Assembly: GCF_023016155.1 (NCBI RefSeq)
Contig: NZ_JALKBG010000008.1
Location: 250,501-314,500, forward strand
Length of the DNA stretch: 64,000 bases
Source: Aliiroseovarius sp. F20344
Lineage (GTDB): Bacteria; Pseudomonadota; Alphaproteobacteria; Rhodobacterales; Rhodobacteraceae
Reading direction: 5' to 3'
Below, one piece after another: positions 17,777-27,490 of the stretch. Under the pieces are notes generated by a model, which was not told the origin of the DNA, made no database searches, and saw only the letters and a program-made list of their open reading frames with translations. Numbering within the stretch: position 1 is the stretch's first letter; the number at the start of each line of letters is the position of its first letter. The translations under genes were made by a program, and so were the position numbers.

Positions 17777-19219
17777 ATGAGTATATCTGTTTCAAAAAAC
17801 TGGGCAGCGCGCCTGCCGAATTTCAAGTGGCGTTTTGATGTTAAGCGCATTCTCGTTGGCGGAAAGCTTAGCGATCTCGGACGTCTGCCCCGTTATGCAG
17901 CGTTTGCGCTTTTGGGTCTGACGCTTATCTGGGCGCCGATCACCGGATATCTCAAAACCTCCCCGCTGGTCTTCAAGTCTTCTGTTTCTCTGATCTTGCC
18001 GGGCTCCGGCGCTTCGGCTTCGATGAATTTGAACGGTATTGGGCAGGCGACGTCCTATGCCAACTCGGCCTTCGCCAGCAACTCGATCAGCCCGACCGAG
18101 ACTTATAAGCGCCTGATCGGAGCGGATCGCATTTTGAACGCAGCGGCGGAAACTGTGGGTGAAACCCGTCAGGCATTTGGCAAGCCACGCATCAACCTTG
18201 TGGATCAGACCGGCCTTATTCATCTGGAAATGTCCGGTTATAGCGCTGAGCAATCGCAGGCGCGGGCAGAAGCTTTGCTTGACGCCTTTTTTGTCGAGCT
18301 GGATGCGCTGCGCTCGGACGAACAAAGCACCCGTGAAGACAGCGGCCTTGCGGCAATCGAAGATTATCGCACGTCGGTCGCCAAAACGCGTGAAGACATT
18401 GAAAGCCTGCAAAGGGCGTCTGGCCTTCTAAGCGCGGATCAATACGACGTGCTGTTGCAGAATGCGACCGTTCTCGATGTCGAGCTTAACGCGCTGTCTG
18501 CGACCCTCAGCGACATAACGCAATCTGTGGTGTCTCTCGAAGCGGCTCTTGGGCTAGACGCTGCAACGGCGGCCGCGACGCTAAAGGCTTTCGCGGATCC
18601 CGAGTTTGTATCCCTTAGCACCGAGCGATCCGAACAAGCAGCAGCGCTTGCAGAGCTGAAATCGCGTTTTGGAAACAACCACCCCAAGGTTCAATCTGCG
18701 CTACGTGCGTATGATGCTGTGTCCAACGCGGCCACCCAACGTGCCGCTTTCGTGACCGGTCTTGGTGTGCAGGAGCTTGGCAAGCTTGATTTTGCGCGTG
18801 ACGGAGCACGAGCCGATCTATTGTCGCGCTTGGTGCAGCTGGACGCGGAGCGCGCGGGAGTGCAGCAAAAGTACGAAACACTTTCGGCGCAGCTTGCATC
18901 ACAACGCACTCAACTAACCCAATTGGCCGAACCCGCCGCGCGCTTGCAGGACCTACAACGCGATTTCTCGGTCGCGGAAGCGGTTTTTGCCTCGGCGATC
19001 GCGCGCAATCAATCCAGCAAGTCTGATCCTTACGCGTCTTACCCACTGGTTCAGGTGCTCGAGAACCCGTCGCTGCCCGAAAAGCCATCCTCGCCAAGTC
19101 GCAAACTTGCGTTGGTGGCTGGCATTGCGGCGTCCTTCTTCCTGTTCATCGGATTGGGTCTTGGTTGGATCCGTCTGGCACTGTTGAGCAAGCTTTTGAA
19201 GCGGCCTGAGGACAGGTAA
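17777..19219 (+). CDS. Polysaccharide chain-length determinant (Wzz/GumC-like, no kinase domain)
   Basis: 480-residue inner-membrane co-polymerase. A first membrane segment lies near residues 40-60 (YAAFALLGLTLIWAPITGYL), followed by a long periplasmic region with coiled-coil stretches (about 195-420) and a second membrane segment near 440-465 (KLALVAGIAASFFLFIGLGLGWIRLALL) preceded by a proline-rich LPEKPSSPSRK typical of the family. The protein ends soon after, so there is no C-terminal BY-kinase and none is encoded nearby. GGAG at 17765-17768 places the start at ATG 17777. Two bases separate it from the polymerase-like gene, suggesting one transcript. Confidence 0.85.
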   Translation: MSISVSKNWAARLPNFKWRFDVKRILVGGKLSDLGRLPRYAAFALLGLTLIWAPITGYLKTSPLVFKSSVSLILPGSGASASMNLNGIGQATSYANSAFASNSISPTETYKRLIGADRILNAAAETVGETRQAFGKPRINLVDQTGLIHLEMSGYSAEQSQARAEALLDAFFVELDALRSDEQSTREDSGLAAIEDYRTSVAKTREDIESLQRASGLLSADQYDVLLQNATVLDVELNALSATLSDITQSVVSLEAALGLDAATAAATLKAFADPEFVSLSTERSEQAAALAELKSRFGNNHPKVQSALRAYDAVSNAATQRAAFVTGLGVQELGKLDFARDGARADLLSRLVQLDAERAGVQQKYETLSAQLASQRTQLTQLAEPAARLQDLQRDFSVAEAVFASAIARNQSSKSDPYASYPLVQVLENPSLPEKPSSPSRKLALVAGIAASFFLFIGLGLGWIRLALLSKLLKRPEDR

Positions 19220-19221
19220 CT

Positions 19222-20475
19222 ATGGACATGAACCCTGTCGAGCGTTTCGTGTTTCGCGCACTGGCTTACACGTGGCCCTTCTATGCGCTCGGCGCGCTTT
19301 ATGTCGTGGGTCCAGTCTTGGCATGGCTCTTGGCTGGGCTAGCGCTTCTCTGTCTCTATCTTGGTAATGCGGTGCGTGATGACATGCAGGTGACCGGATC
19401 AATTCCGCCGCTGATCTGGGCATGGAGCGCCGGGATGTTTGTGATGCTTATTGCGCTTTGGCTGGGGCATTTGAACTGGGGTCTTGGTATGAAGACCTTG
19501 ATCAAGTCCTCGATCGGTTGGGCAAAAGGGTGGGCATTGCTTGCGCTTTTCCCACTTGCAGGCGCGCTGTTGCCAGTGCGTCGCGACGTGATCATCCGTG
19601 GCCAAGGCGCGGTCGGGGCTTGCACGCTGGTGCTGGCCCCGATCTTGCTCGCTGCACCTTACATCGGTCTGCCTGAACGTATCTTCACATCGCCACTGAA
19701 GGCCGTCGGCGGGCCGGGGCCTGAGTATTTCACCGTCTATTTCTTCACGTTTGACCCTGCCAGTTGGACCCCCCGCTGGCAGTTTTATGCTCCGTGGTCT
19801 CCGTTTGCAGCGCTGCTGGGCGTGGTTTCTGTGCTTATGGCGCTAGAGGAGAAGGATTTTAAATGGCGTAGCATTGGTATTGCCGCCGGTGTGTTGATGA
19901 TCCTGGCCTCAAAATCCCGCATGGGGCTGGTTGGGCTTGTGGCCTGCACAACATTGCCGCGTATGATGCCACTTATCACCAAGGCATGGGCATGGAAGAC
20001 CGTGGCAGGGCTTACGGCTTCAATGGCCATCATTGGAACAGCTCTGTTGCAGTTCTTTCAAGACTTCGTCGCCGCATTTCGTGGCGCGCGCGCCGACAGC
20101 ACGCGGGTCCGTGAAACCCTTCAACGGATTGCCTATGAGCGCTGGCTGAACGAAGCAGTTTGGTTTGGCCACGGCCGCGTTCAACCGGGTCCGCATTTGG
20201 TCGAATACATGCCCATCGGCAGTCATCACACGTGGTATGGTCTGCTTTTTGTGAAGGGTCTTGTGGGGTTTCTTGCGCTGCTGGGGCCTATGCTGTGGCA
20301 TACGGCATTCACCATGTATGACACTGCACGCCACCCTCGCGGAAGGTTACCGCTTGGCATCATGCTGACACTGATCCTGCTGTCCTTCGGTGAGAATATC
20401 GAGATCGAAGTTTACCTCTTGTGGCCAGCGCTGATGATCCTTGGGATACATTTGCGAGAGGTGTCTCAGGACTAA
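19222..20475 (+). CDS. O-antigen ligase/polymerase-family membrane protein (Wzy-like)
   Basis: 417-residue membrane protein with ten or more hydrophobic segments and a large loop near residues 280-345. The loop ends in GHGRVQPGPHLVEYMPIGSHHTWYGLLFVKGLVGF, matching the conserved GxxxxxHNxYL-like region before the last helices of the Wzy/WaaL family. In this locus it most likely polymerises repeat units in the periplasm, alongside the flippase and chain-length protein. A ligase role is the alternative. Its start is two bases after the previous stop. Confidence 0.75.
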   Translation: MDMNPVERFVFRALAYTWPFYALGALYVVGPVLAWLLAGLALLCLYLGNAVRDDMQVTGSIPPLIWAWSAGMFVMLIALWLGHLNWGLGMKTLIKSSIGWAKGWALLALFPLAGALLPVRRDVIIRGQGAVGACTLVLAPILLAAPYIGLPERIFTSPLKAVGGPGPEYFTVYFFTFDPASWTPRWQFYAPWSPFAALLGVVSVLMALEEKDFKWRSIGIAAGVLMILASKSRMGLVGLVACTTLPRMMPLITKAWAWKTVAGLTASMAIIGTALLQFFQDFVAAFRGARADSTRVRETLQRIAYERWLNEAVWFGHGRVQPGPHLVEYMPIGSHHTWYGLLFVKGLVGFLALLGPMLWHTAFTMYDTARHPRGRLPLGIMLTLILLSFGENIEIEVYLLWPALMILGIHLREVSQD

Positions 20476-20520
20476 GGATTGCATGTCAAAAATGTCGATT
20501 TTCAACCCCTTGGGGTGCGC

Positions 20521-23157
20521 TTATCGCAACCACTCAGCACACGGGATCCCGCCGTTTAATTTATAGGCGATAGCCTGCAAAATAACACCGTTCGTGTTGA
20601 TATCGCTATAGGTCTGATCCGATTTCCCAGTCACTGAAAACACACCGGGACTGAACCCTAGTTCGCGTGCCTTTGCCCTTTTACGCACCTGCTCAACCAG
20701 GCGATCTGTATAGTCGTTCGGCCGATGAGCGTTCCAAAGGAATGCACCTTTGCTGTTCAACATATCGACGGCTCGGACAAATCCTTTGGTCTTAAAGCGC
20801 GGTGAAGGGTCAAGAGTTTCGACGGTCCAGTGGCCGCCATTGTCGTCGATCTGATAGCCTTGGTATACGAACCACGGCGCGCGGTTCACTGGACCTTCAG
20901 AGACGCAAACCAGTTTTCCGGTTGCGCGGTGTTCTTCGATCTGCGCAGCGAACAATGCCTCCGCTGCCGTTGTCGCCAGTGGCGAGGCCCCAAGCTCAAC
21001 CGCCTCAAGAAGATGGGGTTCTGTTCCGATTGGGCCGAACCGGGCCACGTCATGCAATATTTGAACCCCTTGATCGAAACGAGATCCGGGTTTGGGGGCG
21101 TTGTAGGGCGACACAACCGGGAAGCCCCACAGGCCAAAGCCGCGGGCAATGTATCCAGCATAGTTAGATCGGTAGGCCGAAACGAACTTGCCGTCGCGAA
21201 CCGTCATAGGGGTTCCGTCACGAATGGTCTTGTCCAGATCCCAACCCGCGACGATCTCGGCGATCCCGTAGTCATTCTTAGTATAGGATTGGACCAAGTG
21301 AAGCGCGGTCAGCAATCTTGCGGTGTCGCTTGCGTTATAGTCGTCGTCGCCCTTTGCTTTCCCATCCGTCGAGGTCAGTCCCTTAGGCAATCTAAGCCCG
21401 TTGAACCTGCCGGTTGAAAGCCCCGCCAAAGCGGTCTTCAGTCGCACTTCAAACGCGTCATCGTCCAATATGCCGATACTATGTGCGCTGATGATTGCCA
21501 GCAGCAAGGACCCCGTGTCCCACATTGTGCTGAACCGATAGGTATCGATCCGGTCCTCTTCGATCCAAGCTGTTGCAGGCACGAGTCCGGTTTTAGGATC
21601 TGTAAGGTGTTCGATGTACGACCAAGCCGTCTTTGCGTCCGCAAGAAGTTGAGTACGGTTTTGCGCGTCCCTCTCAGCGTTGGATGCGCGCATCGGCCAG
21701 CGGCGGGCGGCTCGAAGAAGCCGCGCTGCCTCGCTTTTTGCTGTAGTGGTTTGGAAATGCTGTCGAAGATCCAAAAGTCGAAACTTGTCTGATTGTGCGA
21801 AATCAACAAGGGTTTTGACCAGAGCCTTCGCATCTTCGGGCTGCCCAAAGGTGCTTCCCTTGATCCGCAGCGTGATATCTTCACTGGGCGGGGCGGATTG
21901 TAAAATGGCTTTCCGAAGGTCCTGTCTGGCAGCTGACGCGTCGAGCAACATAGTTGTGTTGATATGAAGCGTTCCCTGAGCATCAAACCCAACATCCCCC
22001 AGGCCTGCTTCCGATAGGTCCAGAACGACGTTAAACCCCGCGAGGTCCGGCAGTGCTGCTGATTTGTCCCCAGCGACGTCAAGCGCGACGCAATGCACAG
22101 GCGTGATAGTGTTGTCTAAACCTGTGTTGAACGTTGCCTGCCTTACGTCTTTCCAAACGTCCTTATCCAGCGTTGAGACAATCGAACACTGATGAATGCC
22201 ATTCTTTTCCTGCGCATCCGGAGCGCTGTCTGACACCGCGGATCGCAACAGTTCAGAGAAGGGTATGTTTGCGGCGATCAGCTGTGATTTCAGGCTACTG
22301 CTTGTTTGTGCAGCCCCGTCCACTTCGAGGCAAAGAACCACGTGGCGGGCGAAAGCAGCACCTGAGCGGAACCTGAGTTCTGAAGGCAAAATGAAGTAAT
22401 TGCTGGTTGAAGTCAGGTTGCGCCGAAAGGCGTCTCCTAAAACTGCGCCCTGATCGAAAAAGGCATCGTCACCCTGCAATGTGTCATCAGGAAAGGACGC
22501 GAAAAACACCAAAGGCCCATTTTGCGATGTTGCTTGGCTGAATGTTTTTGTGATCGCATCGGCGGTGGGTAAGCGGGGAATGCTCCACCCCCCGTTAACT
22601 TGTTGAGTACCATCAGCATTTCGCCAGACGATTGGTGCGCTGCCATTTTTCGGGATGAGAAACGACGTCAAAAAACCAGCGGACCGAAGCCCTTCGATTG
22701 TGGGAACCTCACCATCGGGCTGATCGAAAACCACCGTTTTCGGAACGTATTTGCCACTTACTTCGGCCATCGCTTGCTTGAAGCGGTTTCGTGCTTCGCT
22801 GGCCATCCGCATGCGTAGATACGGTAGCTCACTTGCAAGCCCAGGTAACTCGATCGCCAAATCAATCAGGCTGGGATAGTCGATGGTCAGCTTGTTCAAC
22901 ATTTCCATCAGCCCTTTGTTCTGAGCCGCGCGGTCCCATTCCTCTTGATCAAACTTAACCGCCACACAGACCGGCACATCTTGCGAGGTTATCGGGTCTA
23001 AGAATGAAAACAGCGAAGCCGCAGAACTGCGCGGTGTCACGTTTCTGATAACTACAAGACTTGGATGCGTTGCAGCGGCATACGCAAATTGCCCGGGCGT
23101 AGAAACGGCTGCAGCCCCTCCGATCAAGGCACGAGAAAGAAATGTTCTGCGATCCAT
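20521..23157 (-). CDS. Tat-exported DUF3131 protein
   Basis: 878 residues. The N-terminus DRRTFLSRALIGGAAAVSTPGQFAYA is a twin-arginine signal (R3-R4), so export is as a folded protein. Residues about 30-470 resemble a polysaccharide-deacetylase-like or TIM-barrel module without clear catalytic residues. Residues about 500-870 form the DUF3131 domain, of glycoamylase-like alpha/alpha-toroid type: AKTAWSYIEHLTDPKTGLVPATAWIEE, STMWDTGSLLLAIISA, RFNGLRLPKGL, NASDTARLLTALHLVQ, SAYRSNYAGYIARGFGLWGFP. A carbohydrate-active role is plausible but not shown. ATG 23157 has AAAGGA just upstream. It is divergent from the synthase/deacetylase fusion, so the two probably act on the same polymer. Confidence 0.8.
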   Translation of the reverse strand: MDRRTFLSRALIGGAAAVSTPGQFAYAAATHPSLVVIRNVTPRSSAASLFSFLDPITSQDVPVCVAVKFDQEEWDRAAQNKGLMEMLNKLTIDYPSLIDLAIELPGLASELPYLRMRMASEARNRFKQAMAEVSGKYVPKTVVFDQPDGEVPTIEGLRSAGFLTSFLIPKNGSAPIVWRNADGTQQVNGGWSIPRLPTADAITKTFSQATSQNGPLVFFASFPDDTLQGDDAFFDQGAVLGDAFRRNLTSTSNYFILPSELRFRSGAAFARHVVLCLEVDGAAQTSSSLKSQLIAANIPFSELLRSAVSDSAPDAQEKNGIHQCSIVSTLDKDVWKDVRQATFNTGLDNTITPVHCVALDVAGDKSAALPDLAGFNVVLDLSEAGLGDVGFDAQGTLHINTTMLLDASAARQDLRKAILQSAPPSEDITLRIKGSTFGQPEDAKALVKTLVDFAQSDKFRLLDLRQHFQTTTAKSEAARLLRAARRWPMRASNAERDAQNRTQLLADAKTAWSYIEHLTDPKTGLVPATAWIEEDRIDTYRFSTMWDTGSLLLAIISAHSIGILDDDAFEVRLKTALAGLSTGRFNGLRLPKGLTSTDGKAKGDDDYNASDTARLLTALHLVQSYTKNDYGIAEIVAGWDLDKTIRDGTPMTVRDGKFVSAYRSNYAGYIARGFGLWGFPVVSPYNAPKPGSRFDQGVQILHDVARFGPIGTEPHLLEAVELGASPLATTAAEALFAAQIEEHRATGKLVCVSEGPVNRAPWFVYQGYQIDDNGGHWTVETLDPSPRFKTKGFVRAVDMLNSKGAFLWNAHRPNDYTDRLVEQVRKRAKARELGFSPGVFSVTGKSDQTYSDINTNGVILQAIAYKLNGGIPCAEWLR

Positions 23158-23332
23158 TGCCAGTCCTTTGAACTATCTCTTGGTTCACCATTGCAGCTTT
23201 GCGCTTGGCGGCCAACAACCAAGACGTCACACCCCGTTGCCCTGCGACCATATACGCGTTCCTTCGGCCTTTGGGTTGTGCCAAACTGTGTGTAACTCCA
23301 GCGCATACCAGGGCGCGATACAGGTTGCTGAT

Positions 23333-26300
23333 TTGAAAAGCCAAAAAGACGATAAGGACACTTCAAGGGCGAAGCCGGTTTTCTTCGATCCGACTTCTCA
23401 TCGGCTCGTCTTTTTCAGCCTATTGTCCGGCGTGTTCTTGATTTTTGCTGTGGTCTGGTTTGTTTCGTTTCTGGTCCATCTTTATGGGTCTGAATTGCCG
23501 TCAGGGGCCAGAGAGCTCACTTCAACCGAAACGCCGATTTTAGTAGACCCCATTTCACCAAGCGTGAACGGATCACAAGACGACGCTGCGAATGCGTCAC
23601 CTGTACAGTCGTGGACCGAAGCCCTTCAGGGGCCTGTCGTGCAGGGCGGAGCATATGAAGTTCAAGAAGCCAAAGTGCATGTTTTTGTACCGTCGTGGTC
23701 GCTTGAGGGGGTGGTTGAAGCCCGCACGCACATCGAAGCGATCGATGTTGTGCTGTCCGACTGGGTTTCGATTGAAGGTGTTACAGGCTTGGTCACGAAC
23801 CAGCCGTCGCCCATTCGGGACAAGATACGAGAGCTTTCGGAGGCGAACCGAGGCCGTGTCAGCTTCTTTCCTGTTGCCCAGATCGAGCTTGCCCCAGACG
23901 GTCCGCAGCCGGATGTGTTTACTTCCGATGCCATGCAAGCCGAGCTGATCGCTGAATTGACGACCATTGCGGTCTCTGAAAATGCCGACGGACTTTGTGT
24001 GGACCTTTCTGGCAACTTCAATATTGCGGCTCAAACATGGGCGGGTTTTGCGACGGCAATGCAGACTGGTCTTGATGAAGTGGGCAAAGACAGCTGCCTT
24101 ATCGCAAGCGTGGATCATGCGATTTGGGAACAGCCGAATGCGGCTGATCTGGCGGACAAGATGATCGTGCGCGCCTTTAATGAACCCGGCCCCTTCAGCG
24201 GTCCTGCGCCCCTTGCGCCGCAAGCATGGTTTGAAGCGAAGGTGTCCAAGCTTTTGGCCAATCTGCCTACCGAAAAAGTGGTCATAGCAATCGGCGGCTT
24301 TGGGATGGACTGGATCAGCTCCAAATCCGACCCAAGCTACCTTACTTACTTCGAAGCCTTGGAGGCGCTGCAAAGGTATGATGGCACCCTGCGCATCGAT
24401 CGCCATGCCCTGAACACCGAGATGCGGTTTCTGGATGACCAAGGTCGCCGCCATCACATCTGGTTGCTGGACGCACTTAGTGCGCATAACCAATTGTCAA
24501 AACTTCCGCTTGAGACGTTGGGCGGGGTCGCAATTTGGCCCATCTCGGGCGGAGATCCTGGTATTTGGAAACTTCTCGATCCGGGTTTACCCCAGCCTGA
24601 GATTGCACTTGATCTGCTGCAAAGGATCAACCCCGCACCATACGTTAGATATGTCGGCGCGGGACCGTTCCTCACAGCAAAAATTTCCGCGTTGCCGGGA
24701 AGGCGTCTTTTGAAGTTGGATCAAGAGAGCGGCTTGATCGTCGAGGCGAAATATCTGGATTTCCCGCAAGCCTTTACGGTGACACAAAGTGGCGACATGC
24801 CTAATCGTTCCGTCATCTTAACGTTCGACGATGGGCCCAGCAAAAAGTATACGCCCGCGATTTTGGACATTCTTAAAGAACATGATGTACCAGCGGTTTT
24901 CTTCGTCATTGGAACTCGGGTACAGCAACATCCTGAAATCGCGCGCCGCATTGTTGATGAGGGGCACGAGCTGGGCGTTCACACGTTTTTCCATCCCAAC
25001 ATTGCCGATATTTCGGACTTTCGCCTCAAGCTTGAACTTCACGCATCGCAAGAGTTGATTGAAAGTGTTTCGGGTAAAAACACAAACCTGTTTCGGGCGC
25101 CATATGGGTTTGATGAAAACCCTGAAACGCCTGATGAAGCACGGGTGCTCAGCGTTTTATCCGACGAAAACTATGTCGTCGTTGGGATCGAGATCGACTC
25201 GAATGATTGGATGCGCCCGGGCTCAGATGAAATCGTCGAGAATGTGATATCGCACGCCAAGTTAAATCAAGGCAGCGTTGTCTTGCTACACGATGCGGGT
25301 GGTGATCGTGAGCAAACTGTCCAAGCCTTGCCACGCATCATACAGTCACTCAAAGACGCTGATATTTCCATCGTGCCTGTTTCAAGCGTCGCGGACCATT
25401 CCAGTCGGATCCAGCCGGGCAGGGTGGTTGAAAGCAAAGATCAGTTAAGCAGCGTGTCTTTCTTGCTAATACGTGGCTTCAAATCAGCCGTCACAACTGC
25501 ATTTTTTGTGCTGATTGCAGCAGGGGTGTTTCGGACCCTGACCGTTTTGGTGCTGGCGCTGATAAAGGAACGGCGGATACACCAAGGCGGTGAACCAGCT
25601 CTACCTGTGTCAGTTCTTATTCCGGCTTACTGCGAGGAAACGGTGATCGTAAAGTCTGTGACATCGGTGCTTCAATCGACTTATCCGATTGCTAAAGTAA
25701 TCGTGATAGATGACGGATCGACCGATAATACAGCGCAGGTGGTCCGCGATCATTTCGGGTCCGACCCGCGCGTTCGCTTGGTGCGCCAAGCTAATCAAGG
25801 CAAAGCAGAGGCGCTGAACAACGGCATTCGGCACATAGAAACACCCGTCTTTGTGGCCATTGATGCAGATACGATCATTGCACCCGAGGCGATCGGAGAA
25901 TTGGTTAAACACTTCAACGACGAAGACGTTGGTGCAGTTGCGGGAAATGTCAAAGTTGGGAACCGGCGCAACCTGCTCACCCGTCTTCAAGCGATCGAAT
26001 ACATTACAGCGCAGAACTTAGACCGTCGGGCGTATGAGATCCTTAACGGCATAATGGTCGTCCCGGGTTCAATCGGGGCTTGGCGCACGGCTGCGGTGGT
26101 TTCCGCTGGTGGCTACACGACCCAGACGCTTGTTGAAGATGCAGATCTGACGGTTTCAATCATCCGTGAAGACTTCAAAGTTGTATTCGAGCCAGCTGCC
26201 CATGCATTTACGGAGGCACCGGAAACCATCCGTCAGTGGATGCGGCAAAGATTGCGTTGGCATTTCGGAATGCTGCAAATTGCATGGAAACACAAAGGCG

Positions 26301-26785
26301 CTTTTCTGGAACGGCGTGCTGTTGGATTGGTGGCAATCCCTGATCTGGTCTTGTTCGGTGCTGTGTTTTCGCTGTTTGCGCCCCTTGCAGACCTTGTGAT
26401 GATCTTCAACCTGTTCGCGCTTTTTGACTTTCTGATCGACGGTTCTCGGGCGGCCCTTCAAACTCCGGCTTTGCTGGCCGCAATTGCGTATGTCGCTTAC
26501 CTTCTTTCAGACCTTGTTCTGGCGGCAATAGCATTTGGGCTCGAACCCAAAGAAGACAAGCGCCTGTTGCCGTGGGTTTTAACCCAAAGGTTCTTCTATC
26601 GTCAGATTTACTGGATAGTAGCGTTGCGTTCTATCGCGCGTGCCATCACAGGTCGCTTCACAGGTTGGCGCAAGATTACACGTACGTCTTCGATTGATTT
26701 GAAAACTGCGCTAGAGCTTTCGCGGGCGCAGGCACGTGTTGTTCACGTGGACAAACTGGCAAACGACCCACAAGGGCAGGCTTAG
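23333..26785 (+). CDS. GH18-like / NodB deacetylase / GT2 synthase fusion membrane protein
   Basis: About 1150 residues combining polymer synthesis and modification. Order: membrane anchor near 22-44; GH18-like TIM-barrel region about 110-470; NodB polysaccharide deacetylase about 490-690 with TFDDGPS (D499, D500), HTFFH (H550, H554) and FRAPYG; membrane segment about 710-740; processive GT2 about 755-1000 with VIDDGSTDNT, AIDADT, EDADLTV and QRLRW; then several terminal membrane segments. This resembles a PgaB plus PgaC arrangement in one chain, so a deacetylated beta-linked amino-sugar polymer is a reasonable guess. The frame is open from 23168 with no ATG in the right place; TTG 23333 with AGG eight bases upstream gives a normal N-terminus, GTG 23288 is an alternative. 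The stop overlaps the next, convergent gene by four bases. Confidence 0.85.
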   Translation: MKSQKDDKDTSRAKPVFFDPTSHRLVFFSLLSGVFLIFAVVWFVSFLVHLYGSELPSGARELTSTETPILVDPISPSVNGSQDDAANASPVQSWTEALQGPVVQGGAYEVQEAKVHVFVPSWSLEGVVEARTHIEAIDVVLSDWVSIEGVTGLVTNQPSPIRDKIRELSEANRGRVSFFPVAQIELAPDGPQPDVFTSDAMQAELIAELTTIAVSENADGLCVDLSGNFNIAAQTWAGFATAMQTGLDEVGKDSCLIASVDHAIWEQPNAADLADKMIVRAFNEPGPFSGPAPLAPQAWFEAKVSKLLANLPTEKVVIAIGGFGMDWISSKSDPSYLTYFEALEALQRYDGTLRIDRHALNTEMRFLDDQGRRHHIWLLDALSAHNQLSKLPLETLGGVAIWPISGGDPGIWKLLDPGLPQPEIALDLLQRINPAPYVRYVGAGPFLTAKISALPGRRLLKLDQESGLIVEAKYLDFPQAFTVTQSGDMPNRSVILTFDDGPSKKYTPAILDILKEHDVPAVFFVIGTRVQQHPEIARRIVDEGHELGVHTFFHPNIADISDFRLKLELHASQELIESVSGKNTNLFRAPYGFDENPETPDEARVLSVLSDENYVVVGIEIDSNDWMRPGSDEIVENVISHAKLNQGSVVLLHDAGGDREQTVQALPRIIQSLKDADISIVPVSSVADHSSRIQPGRVVESKDQLSSVSFLLIRGFKSAVTTAFFVLIAAGVFRTLTVLVLALIKERRIHQGGEPALPVSVLIPAYCEETVIVKSVTSVLQSTYPIAKVIVIDDGSTDNTAQVVRDHFGSDPRVRLVRQANQGKAEALNNGIRHIETPVFVAIDADTIIAPEAIGELVKHFNDEDVGAVAGNVKVGNRRNLLTRLQAIEYITAQNLDRRAYEILNGIMVVPGSIGAWRTAAVVSAGGYTTQTLVEDADLTVSIIREDFKVVFEPAAHAFTEAPETIRQWMRQRLRWHFGMLQIAWKHKGAFLERRAVGLVAIPDLVLFGAVFSLFAPLADLVMIFNLFALFDFLIDGSRAALQTPALLAAIAYVAYLLSDLVLAAIAFGLEPKEDKRLLPWVLTQRFFYRQIYWIVALRSIARAITGRFTGWRKITRTSSIDLKTALELSRAQARVVHVDKLANDPQGQA

Positions 26786-27252
26786 CTGCACACTTGGAAG
26801 TTAACTGTGCCTGAGCCAGACCCAAAGCGCTCCATCGTAAATTTCTCGATATCAATCAGGTAACCGTCACCGCCCAGATTGTTTGTGCAGCAACCGCTGC
26901 AGTCTGAGTCAGCACAAAGGTCAAGCACCTGAACAACGATTTCGCGGTTGCCTTGGCGCAAGCGCAGATGTTTGCCGCCAAGGCGTTTCCAGTCTTTTTG
27001 GTGAACAGCGGCGATGTTTTTATTGGCAACCCAGCTTTCTGATTTTTTACCATTCACGCCATAAAACTGACCAGACCATTTGCAGCCATTATACTCGACA
27101 CACTCAACGCTTCCTGGGGCGGGGTAGCTTTCATAGTTGGTCAAAGCCGCCTTCTGCCAATCACCTTTGCAGGTCACATCTGCCACAGCCATTGGGGCGA
27201 TAAGTGTGAAGATTAGATACAAAAGGGGCTTCAGTGGTTTTCGCAATGACAT
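26782..27252 (-). CDS. Small secreted cysteine-rich protein, possibly double-psi beta-barrel
   Basis: 156 residues: a signal peptide (LKPLLYLIFTLIAPMAVA) and a mature domain with nine cysteines. The segment VVQVLDLCADSDCSGCC...GYLIDIEKFTMERFGSGSG resembles the VxDxCxxC...LDLSxxAFxxL core of expansin/barwin-type double-psi barrels, which bind or loosen polysaccharides. I do not recognise the exact family; the resemblance is by eye. The start ATG 27252 has AAGGA upstream; the frame runs further to 27318 without support. It faces the synthase/deacetylase fusion, overlapping at the stop codons, and a polysaccharide-binding role would suit that neighbour. Confidence 0.6.
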   Translation of the reverse strand: MSLRKPLKPLLYLIFTLIAPMAVADVTCKGDWQKAALTNYESYPAPGSVECVEYNGCKWSGQFYGVNGKKSESWVANKNIAAVHQKDWKRLGGKHLRLRQGNREIVVQVLDLCADSDCSGCCTNNLGGDGYLIDIEKFTMERFGSGSGTVNFQVCS

Positions 27253-27490
27253 TCTGATTTCCTTAACCTGGCATCGGAGCGATGGGCGGGCATATAGGCA
27301 CGATTCCAGTTTTTTCAACGGACCGGCTCGTACAGATACCGCTTCTAGACGTGAAATCGAGCAATAATATGTTCACATTGCAGAATCTATATGTGTCCGT
27401 CGGGCGCGCGAATTCTTGCCCAGTTAGGACAGCGCACGGGTTAGAACTCCGAATGGCTGGATAAGCTGAAGCACCTCGGCCCATGAGCAA

